Source: Bacteroidales bacterium (GTDB taxonomy: Bacteria; Bacteroidota; Bacteroidia; Bacteroidales; ML635J-15). Taken from it: 46,060 nt of DNA. This document shows, piece by piece, positions 8,893 through 17,390 of the stretch. Position 1 is the stretch's first letter. Every line of letters starts with the position of its first letter. Location: contig JAQVOJ010000001.1 of the NCBI GenBank assembly GCA_028702675.1, positions 7,242-53,301 of the forward strand. The letters run 5' to 3'. The notes under the pieces were generated by a model. The model saw nothing but the letters and a program-made list of their open reading frames with translations, was not told the DNA's origin and did no database searches. The position numbers and the translations under genes were made by a program.

Positions 8893-8907
8893 ACATTTTA
8901 AAATATT

Positions 8908-10476
8908 ATGAAGCGAGAAAAGGTTTATTTGTTAGGAGGTTCAGGCTCTATGGGCTTCGAGACCTTTAAAAATATTTGGACATGCAAAGATGAAAGCGGT
9001 AATCGAAAATATGATATTGTTTTATTATTAAGAAATTCCAGAAAGAATCAGAAACTTTTTTTACCCTATATAAGACAAGCCGGAATACGCTTTTGGAAGC
9101 AACAAGACGTAATCGAACAAAACGGATTTAAAATAATTTGGGGCGATGGACGTAATTATAACGATATAGCTCAAGGAATGGCTGGAGTTGATTGGGTACT
9201 TAACTGTATGGCTTTAATTAGCCCTAAAGCCGACCATTATCCCGACATAGCAAAAGCCGTTAATATTAAAGGGTTAGAGAATATTATTCGAGCAATAAAA
9301 GAAGAGCCCGGCGGAACAGATCATATTAAACTTATAAACGTTGGAAGCATAGCTCAATACGGAGATCGGATGAATGAAATACACATGGGAAGAGTTGGCG
9401 ATCCTCTAATGTCAAGCCCTTTTGATGTATATTCGGTAACTAAAATAAAAGCAGAACGCATTTTACTTGAATCAGGGCTGAAATATTGGGTACAATTAAG
9501 GCAAACTTTTATTATGATTCCTAATTTATTTTCGCTTGAAGACCCGTTAATGTTCCATCAACCGATAAATAGCTTTATGGAAAATATAACGGTAAAAGAT
9601 GCAGGGAGGGTAATGGCTAATTGCTTACAAATCCCCGAAGATTCTCCATTTTGGCGAAATGTATATAATTGTGGAGGAGGTCCTGCGTGCCGCACAAATT
9701 ACTACGATTTTCTTAAAATGATGTTTGGCATGATGGGTTTAAGATTAGAAAAAATCTTTGATAGAAATTGGTTCGCATTAAGAAATTTTCACATGCTTTA
9801 CTATCAAGACTCTGACAAATTAAATAATTACTTAAAGCATTGGAATGATAGCATCGAAGATTTTACAAAATTAGTATGGGAAAAGATGCCATTTTTTCTT
9901 AAATTTACAGCAAACTTGTGTAAGAAAAGTAAATTAGTAAGCATAATTGCCGAAAAAATAGCCAGAAGACGTATGAAAAAAATGGTGTTAAGCAAAAACG
10001 GTACTCTAAATTGGTATAGCTCTAAAAATGATTTAAGAATTGCTGCTTTTTATGGTTCTTACGAAGCTTTTGAGAACATTCCAGATTGGGACGCAGCACT
10101 ACCATCGGGCCTAAACGGCACACCCCCACCTAAAACTAAAATTCTCGATCATGGTTACAACGAATCTAAAACAAAACTCGAATTATCAGATTTACAATTA
10201 GCTGCAAAATATAGAGGGGGTAAATTAATAAGTACTAGTTGGGATGGAGAAATGCATACCTTCTTAGAATGGGAGTGCGCATTCGGACATAAATTTGAAA
10301 CAACGCCATTTACTATTTTAAAAGCAGGACACTGGTGTAGCGAATGCGAACCACCCGATTGGAATTACGATGAGATTGCACGTCATAATAAATTCTTTGC
10401 TCAAGTGTGGTATGCTTCTCATAGTCCTGAAGAAGATTTTTATTATCCTGAAAGATGCTATGAAGATATTTTTTGA
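8908..10476 (+). CDS. NAD(P)-dependent epimerase/3-beta-HSD-like SDR with C-terminal zinc ribbon
   Basis: Extended short-chain dehydrogenase of 522 residues. The Rossmann motif is GGSGSMG near residue 9, an Asn-Cys-Met strand (VDWVLNCMALISPKADH) follows, and the catalytic pair is Tyr175 and Lys179 in YSVTK. After about residue 330 the protein continues into a region with a zinc-ribbon-like pattern, Cys457-x3-His461-x15-Cys477-x2-Cys480 (WECAFGHKF ... GHWCSEC), preceded by YRGGKLIST. That layout resembles the small W-C-x(3)-GH / WCP-x-C ribbons found in other bacterial proteins. The substrate is unknown. It overlaps the steroid 5-alpha-reductase-like gene by 17 bases, so a sterol-like, bile-acid-like or polyprenyl ketone substrate is plausible but is only inference. 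A sugar-nucleotide epimerase role is the alternative. Confidence 0.82.
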   Translation: MKREKVYLLGGSGSMGFETFKNIWTCKDESGNRKYDIVLLLRNSRKNQKLFLPYIRQAGIRFWKQQDVIEQNGFKIIWGDGRNYNDIAQGMAGVDWVLNCMALISPKADHYPDIAKAVNIKGLENIIRAIKEEPGGTDHIKLINVGSIAQYGDRMNEIHMGRVGDPLMSSPFDVYSVTKIKAERILLESGLKYWVQLRQTFIMIPNLFSLEDPLMFHQPINSFMENITVKDAGRVMANCLQIPEDSPFWRNVYNCGGGPACRTNYYDFLKMMFGMMGLRLEKIFDRNWFALRNFHMLYYQDSDKLNNYLKHWNDSIEDFTKLVWEKMPFFLKFTANLCKKSKLVSIIAEKIARRRMKKMVLSKNGTLNWYSSKNDLRIAAFYGSYEAFENIPDWDAALPSGLNGTPPPKTKILDHGYNESKTKLELSDLQLAAKYRGGKLISTSWDGEMHTFLEWECAFGHKFETTPFTILKAGHWCSECEPPDWNYDEIARHNKFFAQVWYASHSPEEDFYYPERCYEDIF

Positions 10477-11251
10477 CATTTATATTAACTACGAAACTTT
10501 TAAGCTTTTACTCTGGGGTATGTTTGCAACCGGATTGATTGTTTTTGTTGCTCTATATTTCACAGAAGCCGGATATGGAAGATTTTTTAATAGTAAATGG
10601 GGACCTGCTATTAATAATAAAGTAGCATGGTTTGCTATGGAAGTACCTGTTTTTTTGGCAATGACAATGCTTTGGTTACGTTCCGAAAGACAACTTGAGG
10701 TAGTCCCTCTTATTTTCTTTTTCCTGTTTCAACTACATTACTTTCAACGCTCCTTTATCTTCCCTTTATTATTGCGAGGACATAAAAAAATGCCTATTAC
10801 CATAGTTCTGTTAGGTGTTACATTTAATGTAGTTAATGCTATTATGCAAGGAGGTTGGATTTTTTACATTGCTCCCGAGTATTTATATACACGCGATTGG
10901 CTAAGTTCGTGGCAATTTGTTCTTGGTACAGTGATTTTCTTTTCAGGACTGTATATAAACATGCAATCTGATCATATCATAAGAAATCTACGAGATAACG
11001 GTGAAAAAGATTATCACATTCCAAAAGGCGGACTATTTAAATATGTTAGTTCTGCAAATTATTTTGGTGAGTTCATAGAATGGGTAGGTTTTGCAATTCT
11101 TACATGGTCGGCAGCAGGTGCTATATTTGCCTTTTGGACATTTGCTAATCTTGCTCCACGTGCAAATTCAATACATAAATGGTACTCAGAACAATTTGGC
11201 GAAGAATTTAGTCGTTTGAATCTAAAACGAATAATCCCATTTATTTATTAA
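10460..11251 (+). CDS. Steroid 5-alpha-reductase (SRD5A) family membrane enzyme
   Basis: Integral membrane NADPH-dependent reductase of 263 residues, close to human SRD5A1/2 in length (about 255-259) and strikingly similar in motifs. Family residues can be followed by eye: Glu in MEVPVF (compare QELPSF, Glu57 of SRD5A2), Tyr in LHYFQRSF (Tyr91), Asn and Asp in NMQSDHIIRNL, GGLFKYVSSANYFGEFIEW with both Glu, Arg in PRAN, HKWY, and the C-terminal IIPFIY. Such enzymes reduce the 4,5 double bond of 3-oxo compounds. I chose the ATG at 10460 (MKIFFDIYIN) rather than one 90 bases earlier inside the preceding gene. The natural substrate in this organism cannot be told from sequence. Confidence 0.9.
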   Translation: MKIFFDIYINYETFKLLLWGMFATGLIVFVALYFTEAGYGRFFNSKWGPAINNKVAWFAMEVPVFLAMTMLWLRSERQLEVVPLIFFFLFQLHYFQRSFIFPLLLRGHKKMPITIVLLGVTFNVVNAIMQGGWIFYIAPEYLYTRDWLSSWQFVLGTVIFFSGLYINMQSDHIIRNLRDNGEKDYHIPKGGLFKYVSSANYFGEFIEWVGFAILTWSAAGAIFAFWTFANLAPRANSIHKWYSEQFGEEFSRLNLKRIIPFIY

Positions 11252-11261
11252 AACTAAAAAT

Positions 11262-12170
11262 ATGTCGATTGAAGTAAAAAACATAACTAAAATTTACGGA
11301 AAACAAAAAGCTCTTGATAGCGTTAGTTTTAGAATAGAAGCAGGTGAAATAGTGGGTTTTTTAGGACCAAATGGAGCCGGAAAATCTACACTTATGAAAA
11401 TTATTACAGGCTTTTTACCACAAACCTCGGGTGAAGCTTTTGTAAACGACATCAATGTTTTTGAACAATCACTTAAAGTACGAAAACTAATAGGATATCT
11501 TCCCGAAACTAATCCACTATATTCTGAAATGTATGTGCGAGAATATTTAGAATTTGTTGCAGGAATTTTTAAAATCAAAAAAAGAAGAGCAAGAATAAAT
11601 AATATAGTAGAACAAACAGGTTTAGGACCGGAGCTACATAAAAAAATATCAGCATTATCAAAAGGCTATAAACAAAGAGTAGGGCTTGCACAAGCTATTA
11701 TCCACGATCCTGAAGTTCTAATCTTAGATGAGCCTACTTCAGGCTTAGACCCAAATCAAATTATTGAAATTAGAAGTTTAATAGCAGAACTGGGGAAGAA
11801 AAAAACAGTAATACTTTCTACTCATATTTTGCAAGAAGTTCAAGCTATTTGCCAAAGAGTTTTAATTATTAATAAAGGTATATTAGTTGCCGATAACAGT
11901 ACCGACAATATTGCTGCTGCAAGAGATAAAAATAATATTTCAATAATTGTTGAGTTCGAAAATGATGTAAGTAAAAATGAATTAATGCAAATATCGGGAG
12001 TAGAACGTGCTGCTTTACTTAAAAACAATTGCTTTATTATTGAAGGCAATAAGAACAATGACCTTAGACCAAATCTTATGCAATTTGCTGTTAATAATAA
12101 ACGTAATATCCTAAGCCTGACTGAAAAAAGTAAGAATCTAGAAGAAGTTTTTCAAGAGCTTACAAAATAG
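11262..12170 (+). CDS. gldA: ABC transporter ATP-binding protein, GldA type
   Basis: ATPase subunit of 302 residues with Walker A GPNGAGKST near residue 35, signature SKGYKQRVGLAQA, Walker B VLILDEP and the switch His in ILSTHIL. The overall sequence, including YGKQKALDSVSFRIEAGEI and IGYLPETNPLYSEMYVREYL, fits the GldA/CcmA-like subfamily. In Flavobacterium GldA works with the membrane proteins GldF and GldG in gliding motility. Neither partner is in this window, so the motility role is uncertain and it could serve another export or membrane-protein function. It starts 10 bases after the 5-alpha-reductase gene and is probably in the same transcript. Confidence 0.8.
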   Translation: MSIEVKNITKIYGKQKALDSVSFRIEAGEIVGFLGPNGAGKSTLMKIITGFLPQTSGEAFVNDINVFEQSLKVRKLIGYLPETNPLYSEMYVREYLEFVAGIFKIKKRRARINNIVEQTGLGPELHKKISALSKGYKQRVGLAQAIIHDPEVLILDEPTSGLDPNQIIEIRSLIAELGKKKTVILSTHILQEVQAICQRVLIINKGILVADNSTDNIAAARDKNNISIIVEFENDVSKNELMQISGVERAALLKNNCFIIEGNKNNDLRPNLMQFAVNNKRNILSLTEKSKNLEEVFQELTK

Positions 12171-12181
12171 AACCTTTAAAG

Positions 12182-12219
12182 TTTTATAAAAAAATACACC
12201 CCCACAAAAAGCGGGGGTG
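12182..12219 (-). terminator. Rho-independent terminator after hcp
   Basis: The stem CACCCCC (12197-12203) pairs with GGGGGTG (12213-12219) around a 9-base loop. Read on the minus strand it is followed by a T-rich run (TATTTTTTAT), so it terminates the ferredoxin-hcp operon. On the plus strand no T-run follows, so it is weak for gldA. Confidence 0.8.
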
Positions 12220-12248
12220 ATTCTGGACACTTGACACTTTTATGAATA

Positions 12249-13901
12249 CTATGCAAGCATAGCAGCCATATCTTGTTCAACAGTACTAATTCCACTAATT
12301 CCAAAGTTTTCGATTAATACATTTGCAACATTTGGCGACAAAAATGCAGGAAGTGTAGGACCTAAATGTATATCCTTAACACCTAAATATAGCAATGCTA
12401 ATAACACTATTACAGCTTTTTGTTCGTACCATGCAATATTGTAAACAATTGGTAACTCATTAATATCATTAAGTTCAAAAACTTCTTTAAGTTTTAAAGC
12501 AATTACAGCCAAAGAATAACTATCGTTGCATTGACCTGCGTCTAAAACTCTGGGAATACCACCAATATCGCCTAACTGAAGTTTATTATAACGATACTTT
12601 GCACATCCCGCTGTAAGTATTACAGTATCTTTTGGTAATTCACTTGCAAATTCAGTATAATACTCTCTGTCCTTCATTCTTCCATCGCAACCGGCCATTA
12701 CAAAGAATTTTCTGATTGCACCAGATTTAACAGCATCTACAACTTTGTCGGCGAGCTGAATTACTTGGTTATGTGCAAAACCACCCACTATAGAACCTGA
12801 CTCAATTTCAACAGGAGGAGCACATTTTTTTGCATGCTCTATAATCTCTGAAAAGTCTTTAGCTTTACCATCTTTACGTTCGGGGATATGCTTAGCTCCG
12901 TTTAATCCCGATGCTCCTGTGGTATAAATTCTGTCAGTATATGTGGCATTTTTTGATGGTGGAACAATGCAGTTAGTTGTGAAAAGTATCGGTCCATTAA
13001 AAGTTTCAAATTCTTCTTTTTGTTTCCACCATGCATTTCCATAATTTCCTACAAAGTTCTCATATTTTTTAAATGCAGGATAATAATGACCAGGCAACAT
13101 TTCGCTATGCGTATAAACATCAACACCTGTACCCTGAGTCTGATTAAGCAAATCCTCTAAATCTCTCAAATCGTGCCCACTAATTAATATCCCCGGATTA
13201 TTTCTTACACCAATATTTACTTCTGTAATTTCGGGATTACCATAAGCTCCTGTATTAGCAGCATCTAAAAGTGCCATAGCTTCAACACCAAACTTACCAC
13301 ATTCAAGAACCATTGCTGTTAATGTTTCTGCATCAAGGTCTTCGGTAGTTGCTGCCATACCTTTTTGCATAAATGCAAAAACATCGTCATTAATCTTACC
13401 TAAATTATAAGCATGTTCGGCATAAGCAGCCATACCTTTAATTCCATAAGTTAATAACTCTTTTAGCGAACGTATATCTTCGTTTTCGATATTTAAAACA
13501 CCAACTAATTGACTTTTACGCTCTATTTCCGAAATATCATCGCTATACCAAGTTACACTACTGTGTAAAGGATTTGGTAATTCGATACGATTTGTTTTAA
13601 GTTCAGATTTAAACTCGTCTCGTAGTTTAAGTCCGTTACGTATTTTTTCAATTATTGCTTCCTTGTCGAAATTTGCATTTGTAATTGTTACAAAAAGGCT
13701 ATCGAAAACAAAACGATTTATTTTATCGTCAATTTTGTAATTTTGCTTACGTGCAGCATTTGCAAGCACTGAAATTCCTTTAGTAACAAAAATTAACAAA
13801 TCTTGCATATTAGCAACATCTTCTTTTTTACCGCATACACCTGCGATTGTACAACCAGTTCCTTTGGCTGTTTCTTGGCATTGATAACAAAACATACTCA
13901 T
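12249..13901 (-). CDS. hcp: Hybrid cluster protein (Hcp), NO/hydroxylamine reductase
   Basis: Cytoplasmic enzyme of 550 residues carrying a [4Fe-4S] cluster and the 4Fe-2S-2O hybrid cluster. It reduces nitric oxide or hydroxylamine and protects anaerobes from nitrosative stress. The N-terminal cysteines Cys5-x2-Cys8-x8-Cys17-x5-Cys23 have the spacing of the short anaerobe class rather than the enterobacterial class. Hybrid-cluster ligands are visible: His in [11 protein letters not shown], Cys in FTTNCIVPP, Cys in [11 protein letters not shown], Cys in [10 protein letters not shown] and the Glu/Lys pair in WYEQKAV. It lies 38 bases after the ferredoxin-like gene on the same strand, with a strong terminator after it. 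Confidence 0.97.
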   Translation of the reverse strand: MSMFCYQCQETAKGTGCTIAGVCGKKEDVANMQDLLIFVTKGISVLANAARKQNYKIDDKINRFVFDSLFVTITNANFDKEAIIEKIRNGLKLRDEFKSELKTNRIELPNPLHSSVTWYSDDISEIERKSQLVGVLNIENEDIRSLKELLTYGIKGMAAYAEHAYNLGKINDDVFAFMQKGMAATTEDLDAETLTAMVLECGKFGVEAMALLDAANTGAYGNPEITEVNIGVRNNPGILISGHDLRDLEDLLNQTQGTGVDVYTHSEMLPGHYYPAFKKYENFVGNYGNAWWKQKEEFETFNGPILFTTNCIVPPSKNATYTDRIYTTGASGLNGAKHIPERKDGKAKDFSEIIEHAKKCAPPVEIESGSIVGGFAHNQVIQLADKVVDAVKSGAIRKFFVMAGCDGRMKDREYYTEFASELPKDTVILTAGCAKYRYNKLQLGDIGGIPRVLDAGQCNDSYSLAVIALKLKEVFELNDINELPIVYNIAWYEQKAVIVLLALLYLGVKDIHLGPTLPAFLSPNVANVLIENFGISGISTVEQDMAAMLA

Positions 13902-13939
13902 AATATTAAATTTAAATTAGTACTTATATTTATTAATCT

Positions 13940-14809
13940 CTATATCCATTCATCTTGTAAAATGTTTCCCTGTACATCTACAATAATTGCTTTTACCGGC
14001 ACTTTACGTCCTGCTTTTTCAATTGCTTTTTGTATCATTGGCACTAAACTATGGCAGCATGGTACCTCCATCATCAATAAACTTATTGTATTAACTTTAG
14101 ATTCTGCAATTAGGGCTCTGAATTTTTCTATATAAACATCGGTACTATGGTCTAGTTTTGGGCAAGCAATTACCATAGTTTTACCTTTTAAGAAATCGCT
14201 ATGAAAATTTGCCATACTAAAAGCAGTACAATCAGCAGCTATTAAAAGTTCAGAGTTTTTAAAATGAGATGCCGATGGATTAATCAAATGCAATTGAATA
14301 GGCCAATGTGTAAGCTCCGATTTTTGTTTCCTATTTGAATTATCATTTTCTGAGATTGACATAAAACTTTTAGTTGCAGACCCCGGACAAGCACCTAGAG
14401 CACTACAATTATCGGAACTTTTTCTCGTTTTTAATCTTTCAAGAACATTATTCAATTTAAAAGGCAAATTTCTTTCATTATCAATTAAATAATTCATCCC
14501 TTGATTATAATATTCCATTTCGTTATGATCAATCATGTGTTGCAAATGAGCAACTATTGTGTTCTCACCACTATTTATCATAGACTTTATGGTTGCAACT
14601 TCGTCATAAGGTGTAGCTTCTCTTGTTTCAACAGTAATTGCTCCTTCGGGGCAATGACCAATACATGCTCCTAATCCGTCACACATCAATTCACTAACAA
14701 GCCTTGCTTTACCATCTATAATTTGCAAAGCCCCTTCGTGGCATTTCGGTACGCAATTACCACAACCATTACATAAATTTTCATCTATTTTAATAATCTC
14801 TCTTTCCAT
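13940..14809 (-). CDS. Ferredoxin-domain iron-sulfur protein, probable Hcp electron partner
   Basis: Protein of 289 residues. The N-terminal ferredoxin domain has one complete cluster motif, CNGCGNCVPKCHEGAL, and a second motif with only three cysteines, CDGLGACIGHCPEGAI, as is common in this family. More cysteines follow at NCSALGACPGS, in IAADCTAF, IACPKLD and MEVPCCHSL, so further metal sites are possible. I chose the ATG at 14809 (MEREIIKID); three codons earlier there is only a TTG. It is first in the operon with hcp, so it most likely delivers electrons to Hcp or a related stress enzyme (inferred from context). A palindromic operator lies about 50 bases upstream. Confidence 0.9.
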   Translation of the reverse strand: MEREIIKIDENLCNGCGNCVPKCHEGALQIIDGKARLVSELMCDGLGACIGHCPEGAITVETREATPYDEVATIKSMINSGENTIVAHLQHMIDHNEMEYYNQGMNYLIDNERNLPFKLNNVLERLKTRKSSDNCSALGACPGSATKSFMSISENDNSNRKQKSELTHWPIQLHLINPSASHFKNSELLIAADCTAFSMANFHSDFLKGKTMVIACPKLDHSTDVYIEKFRALIAESKVNTISLLMMEVPCCHSLVPMIQKAIEKAGRKVPVKAIIVDVQGNILQDEWI

Positions 14810-14831
14810 TTTCGTCAATTTTTATTTAAAA

Positions 14832-14839
14832 CAAAAATA
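14832..14839 (-). promoter_or_regulatory. Putative -7 promoter element of the ferredoxin-hcp operon
   Basis: The minus strand reads TATTTTTG, a full match to TAnnTTTG, 23 bases before the ATG. Placing this element at -7 puts the centre of the upstream palindrome near -40, the usual position for a class II Crp/Fnr activator. Confidence 0.55.
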
Positions 14840-14859
14840 GATTATAACATTGTCTTAAT

Positions 14860-14877
14860 TTGTAACATATGTTACAA
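14860..14877. promoter_or_regulatory. Perfect 18-bp palindrome, probable Crp/Fnr-family (HcpR-like) operator
   Basis: TTGTAACATATGTTACAA is a perfect palindrome of the TTGnnn...nnnCAA type bound by Crp/Fnr regulators. It lies between the divergent ferredoxin-hcp operon and the Crp/Fnr gene at 14987, at about -40 relative to the predicted ferredoxin promoter. The bound protein is most simply the neighbouring regulator. Confidence 0.75.
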
Positions 14878-14986
14878 TAATAATTTTTTAAAGAAAATTT
14901 TATTTTAGCGTTTTAAAAGCATTTATAAATTAACCAACTTATTAAAACAAAAAAGTATATCTTCGTGAAAAGTATGTTTAAACTTT

Positions 14987-15661
14987 ATGAAACTAAGTGA
15001 AATACTAATACAAAGTCAAATTTTTAATGGACTTGATGAATCCTCTATTGTTCATTTATTAATGCACACACATTATCAGATGAAAACATATGAAAAAGAC
15101 GAAATTGTTTTTCATAGAAATCAAGACTTAAATTGGTGTATGTTAGTAATATCTGGAAGCGTAAGAGGAGAAATGAGTAATATTGATGGTAAAATTTTAA
15201 AAATAGAAGATATAAATCCCGGTAGAGTGATAGCTTTAGCTTTTTTGTTTGGTACTAACACTAAAATACCAGTAAGTGTAGTTGCAAATTGCAAAACTGA
15301 GATTTTACGAATCAACAAAGTAGATTTTTTGAGAGTAATGCAGAATAACACAAAAATTTTAACAAATACACTTCAACTAATATCCGACCGCTCAAAGTTT
15401 TTAGCCAATAAACTATATTTTTTAAGTATGAAAACAATTAAGGGTAAATATGCTTCATTTTTACTAGAACAAATGTACAAAGACTCATTAGCAATTAACA
15501 TACAATATACCCAAGAAGACTTGTCAGAAGTGTTTGGTATTACACGTCCTTCTCTTTCGCGAGCAATAGGAGAGTTAGTTTCCGAAAAGATAATTACAAT
15601 AAAAGGGAAAACAATAATTATAAACGATATGCAAAGTTTAAAGAATTATGCAAACCAATAA
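14987..15661 (+). CDS. Crp/Fnr family regulator, HcpR-like by context
   Basis: Transcription regulator of 224 residues. An N-terminal cyclic-nucleotide-binding-type beta-barrel covers about residues 12-120 (FHRNQDLNWCMLVISGSVRGEM), a long dimerisation helix follows, and a winged helix occupies about 165-215 (YTQEDLSEVFGITRPSLSRAIGEL). It lacks the N-terminal cysteine cluster of Fnr, so oxygen sensing through [4Fe-4S] is unlikely. Divergence from ferredoxin-hcp and the shared palindrome point to an HcpR-like sensor of nitric oxide, as described in Porphyromonas. A weaker promoter match, TATCTTCG, is at 14958-14965. The function is inferred from context; the family call is secure. Confidence 0.9.
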   Translation: MKLSEILIQSQIFNGLDESSIVHLLMHTHYQMKTYEKDEIVFHRNQDLNWCMLVISGSVRGEMSNIDGKILKIEDINPGRVIALAFLFGTNTKIPVSVVANCKTEILRINKVDFLRVMQNNTKILTNTLQLISDRSKFLANKLYFLSMKTIKGKYASFLLEQMYKDSLAINIQYTQEDLSEVFGITRPSLSRAIGELVSEKIITIKGKTIIINDMQSLKNYANQ

Positions 15662-15794
15662 GTTTTTATGGCATAATGATTGCAAAATACATTACAGATA
15701 TTAAAAATTTTAAATTAATATTACATATCTTATAACTCTTTGTTTTAGATTTGTAAGAATTTATTAATTTAGCAACCAATTAAAAACATTATAT

Positions 15795-17360
15795 ATGAAA
15801 ACCTTATCAATAATTTTAATTAGTATGTTTTTGGCGGTATTTGGAGTAATTGCTCAACCGCTTAGAGTTGACATGAGTAATATGGATGTTCAACTTATGC
15901 GAGACAATGACTACGTAAGGCTTATCGGAGCCGACAATGATGCAATCTTTGCCATTCGTATTAACGAAAACAATGATTTGTTCTTAGAGCAATACGACTC
16001 TCAAAGTAAGCTTCAGCAATCGGTTAATCAGTTGGTTTTACCTTCTTCAAATGGTATTCAAGCAACTTTTCTTGAAATGTTTTATCTGGATGGTAAATTA
16101 ATTCTTTTTACAGAGGTATTAAATAATACATTGAGGCAAAAAGATATTTATGTTCAGTATATAAGCGAATCGGGTCAAATAGTAGGAGAATCGAAAAGAA
16201 TAACTCGTTTCGAAGGGGAAAATGTTGGTTCTGAAGTAATTACCGAACTTACACAAAATAAGCAAAATATTTTTATCCATTACTATCATCCTTTTGTTAA
16301 ATACAATCAAGAGCCTTTTTATTTTAGGGTATTAGGTTCTGATTTAGAAATGAAATACGACAAAGGAGTACAATTATTACCAATGGCTGATAAAGATTTC
16401 GAAATAATAGATTATGAATTTCACAGAACCGGTAGAGTATATATGTTGGCAAAAATAACTCCTGAGCAACGTAGAAGAAGATCACGAGGAGATGTCCAAT
16501 ACGAATATGAATTGTTGCTTTACGATATTGACATGAAAGATGTTGAATCATTCGATATAAGAGCAGATAGATACGTTTTAAAGGATCTCATGATGGATAT
16601 AGATTATGATGGCAATGTAGATATTTATGGGCTAATGTCTCGAAAGAATAAAGAAGAATTAGAGGGTTTCTATCATAAAAAATTCTTAATTGAAACTAAA
16701 GAATGGGCACGTGGTGATTCTAAAAAAGAAAATTATGTTTTCGATAGAAGCGAAACTCCATTCTTCAGAAATGAACGCGTAAGTGAGTTATTAGATCAAG
16801 TATATAATTATTCACTAAAAGATATTATATATCTGGGAAATGGTGGCTCCGTAGTAATTGCAGAGCACATAAATCATTGGCAAGATAGCACCGTTGATCC
16901 ACAAACTAAAAAAGTTGTTTATTATGATTACTATAAGTATAATGACATTCTATTGGCATACACAAATCCTGAAAATAATATGGAGTGGATGAGAAGAATC
17001 CCTAAAAGCCAATGGAGTTATAATGATTATGGTAAATATTCAAGTTTTTACGTAACAGCTCAAGCCGATTGGATTATGCTATTTTATAATGATCATAGAA
17101 AAAACATTAAAAATTTAAATAATAAAGATTTGAATGGCGACAATTACAAAGCCTGCAGAATACCTGAGCGTATAGGTATTCCTACAGTTGTTAGCGTATT
17201 TTCTGATGGTGATGTAACAGGTTACGAAATGTTGTCCGGTAAACATAAAAAGTATAAAATTGTTCCAGAGATGATTAAGGAGTTTAATGAGACTTATTAT
17301 TTCTATTCGAAACGAAACAATAAAGTTGCCTTTGGCTCATTCGATATAATTTTAAAATAA
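15795..17360 (+). CDS. Exported protein of unknown function
   Basis: I do not recognise this 521-residue protein. It begins with a signal peptide (MKTLSIILISMFLAVFGVIAQ) and has no later membrane segment. The mature part is beta-rich, with repeating patterns of a strand ending in a short acidic turn such as DNDAIFAIRINENNDLFLEQYD and DIDYDGNVDIYGLMSRK. This would fit a beta-propeller-like or sandwich fold, but no clear blade repeat can be stated. It contains a basic patch, EQRRRRSRGD. It is a single gene between the Crp/Fnr regulator and a rho-independent terminator. Probably periplasmic or outer-membrane associated. Confidence 0.75.
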   Translation: MKTLSIILISMFLAVFGVIAQPLRVDMSNMDVQLMRDNDYVRLIGADNDAIFAIRINENNDLFLEQYDSQSKLQQSVNQLVLPSSNGIQATFLEMFYLDGKLILFTEVLNNTLRQKDIYVQYISESGQIVGESKRITRFEGENVGSEVITELTQNKQNIFIHYYHPFVKYNQEPFYFRVLGSDLEMKYDKGVQLLPMADKDFEIIDYEFHRTGRVYMLAKITPEQRRRRSRGDVQYEYELLLYDIDMKDVESFDIRADRYVLKDLMMDIDYDGNVDIYGLMSRKNKEELEGFYHKKFLIETKEWARGDSKKENYVFDRSETPFFRNERVSELLDQVYNYSLKDIIYLGNGGSVVIAEHINHWQDSTVDPQTKKVVYYDYYKYNDILLAYTNPENNMEWMRRIPKSQWSYNDYGKYSSFYVTAQADWIMLFYNDHRKNIKNLNNKDLNGDNYKACRIPERIGIPTVVSVFSDGDVTGYEMLSGKHKKYKIVPEMIKEFNETYYFYSKRNNKVAFGSFDIILK

Positions 17361-17365
17361 ATATC

Positions 17366-17390
17366 AAGCCCGGAGTTCCGGGCTTTTTTT
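17366..17390 (+). terminator. Rho-independent terminator after the exported protein
   Basis: The stem AAGCCCGG (17366-17373) pairs with CCGGGCTT (17378-17385) around AGTT, and a run of seven T ends at 17390. The T-run overlaps the stop codon of the convergent rlmB gene. Confidence 0.9.

Noticed and set aside
10370..10459. Earlier ATG for the steroid-reductase gene
   Set aside because: It lies deep in the coding sequence of the zinc-ribbon SDR, and the protein aligns with its family only from about 10460.
12197..12219. Terminator for gldA on the plus strand
   Set aside because: No T-run follows on the plus strand; the T-rich side belongs to the minus strand and hcp.
14987..15661. Oxygen sensor Fnr
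   Set aside because: The N-terminal Cys cluster needed for the [4Fe-4S] sensor is absent; hcp context favours an HcpR-like role.
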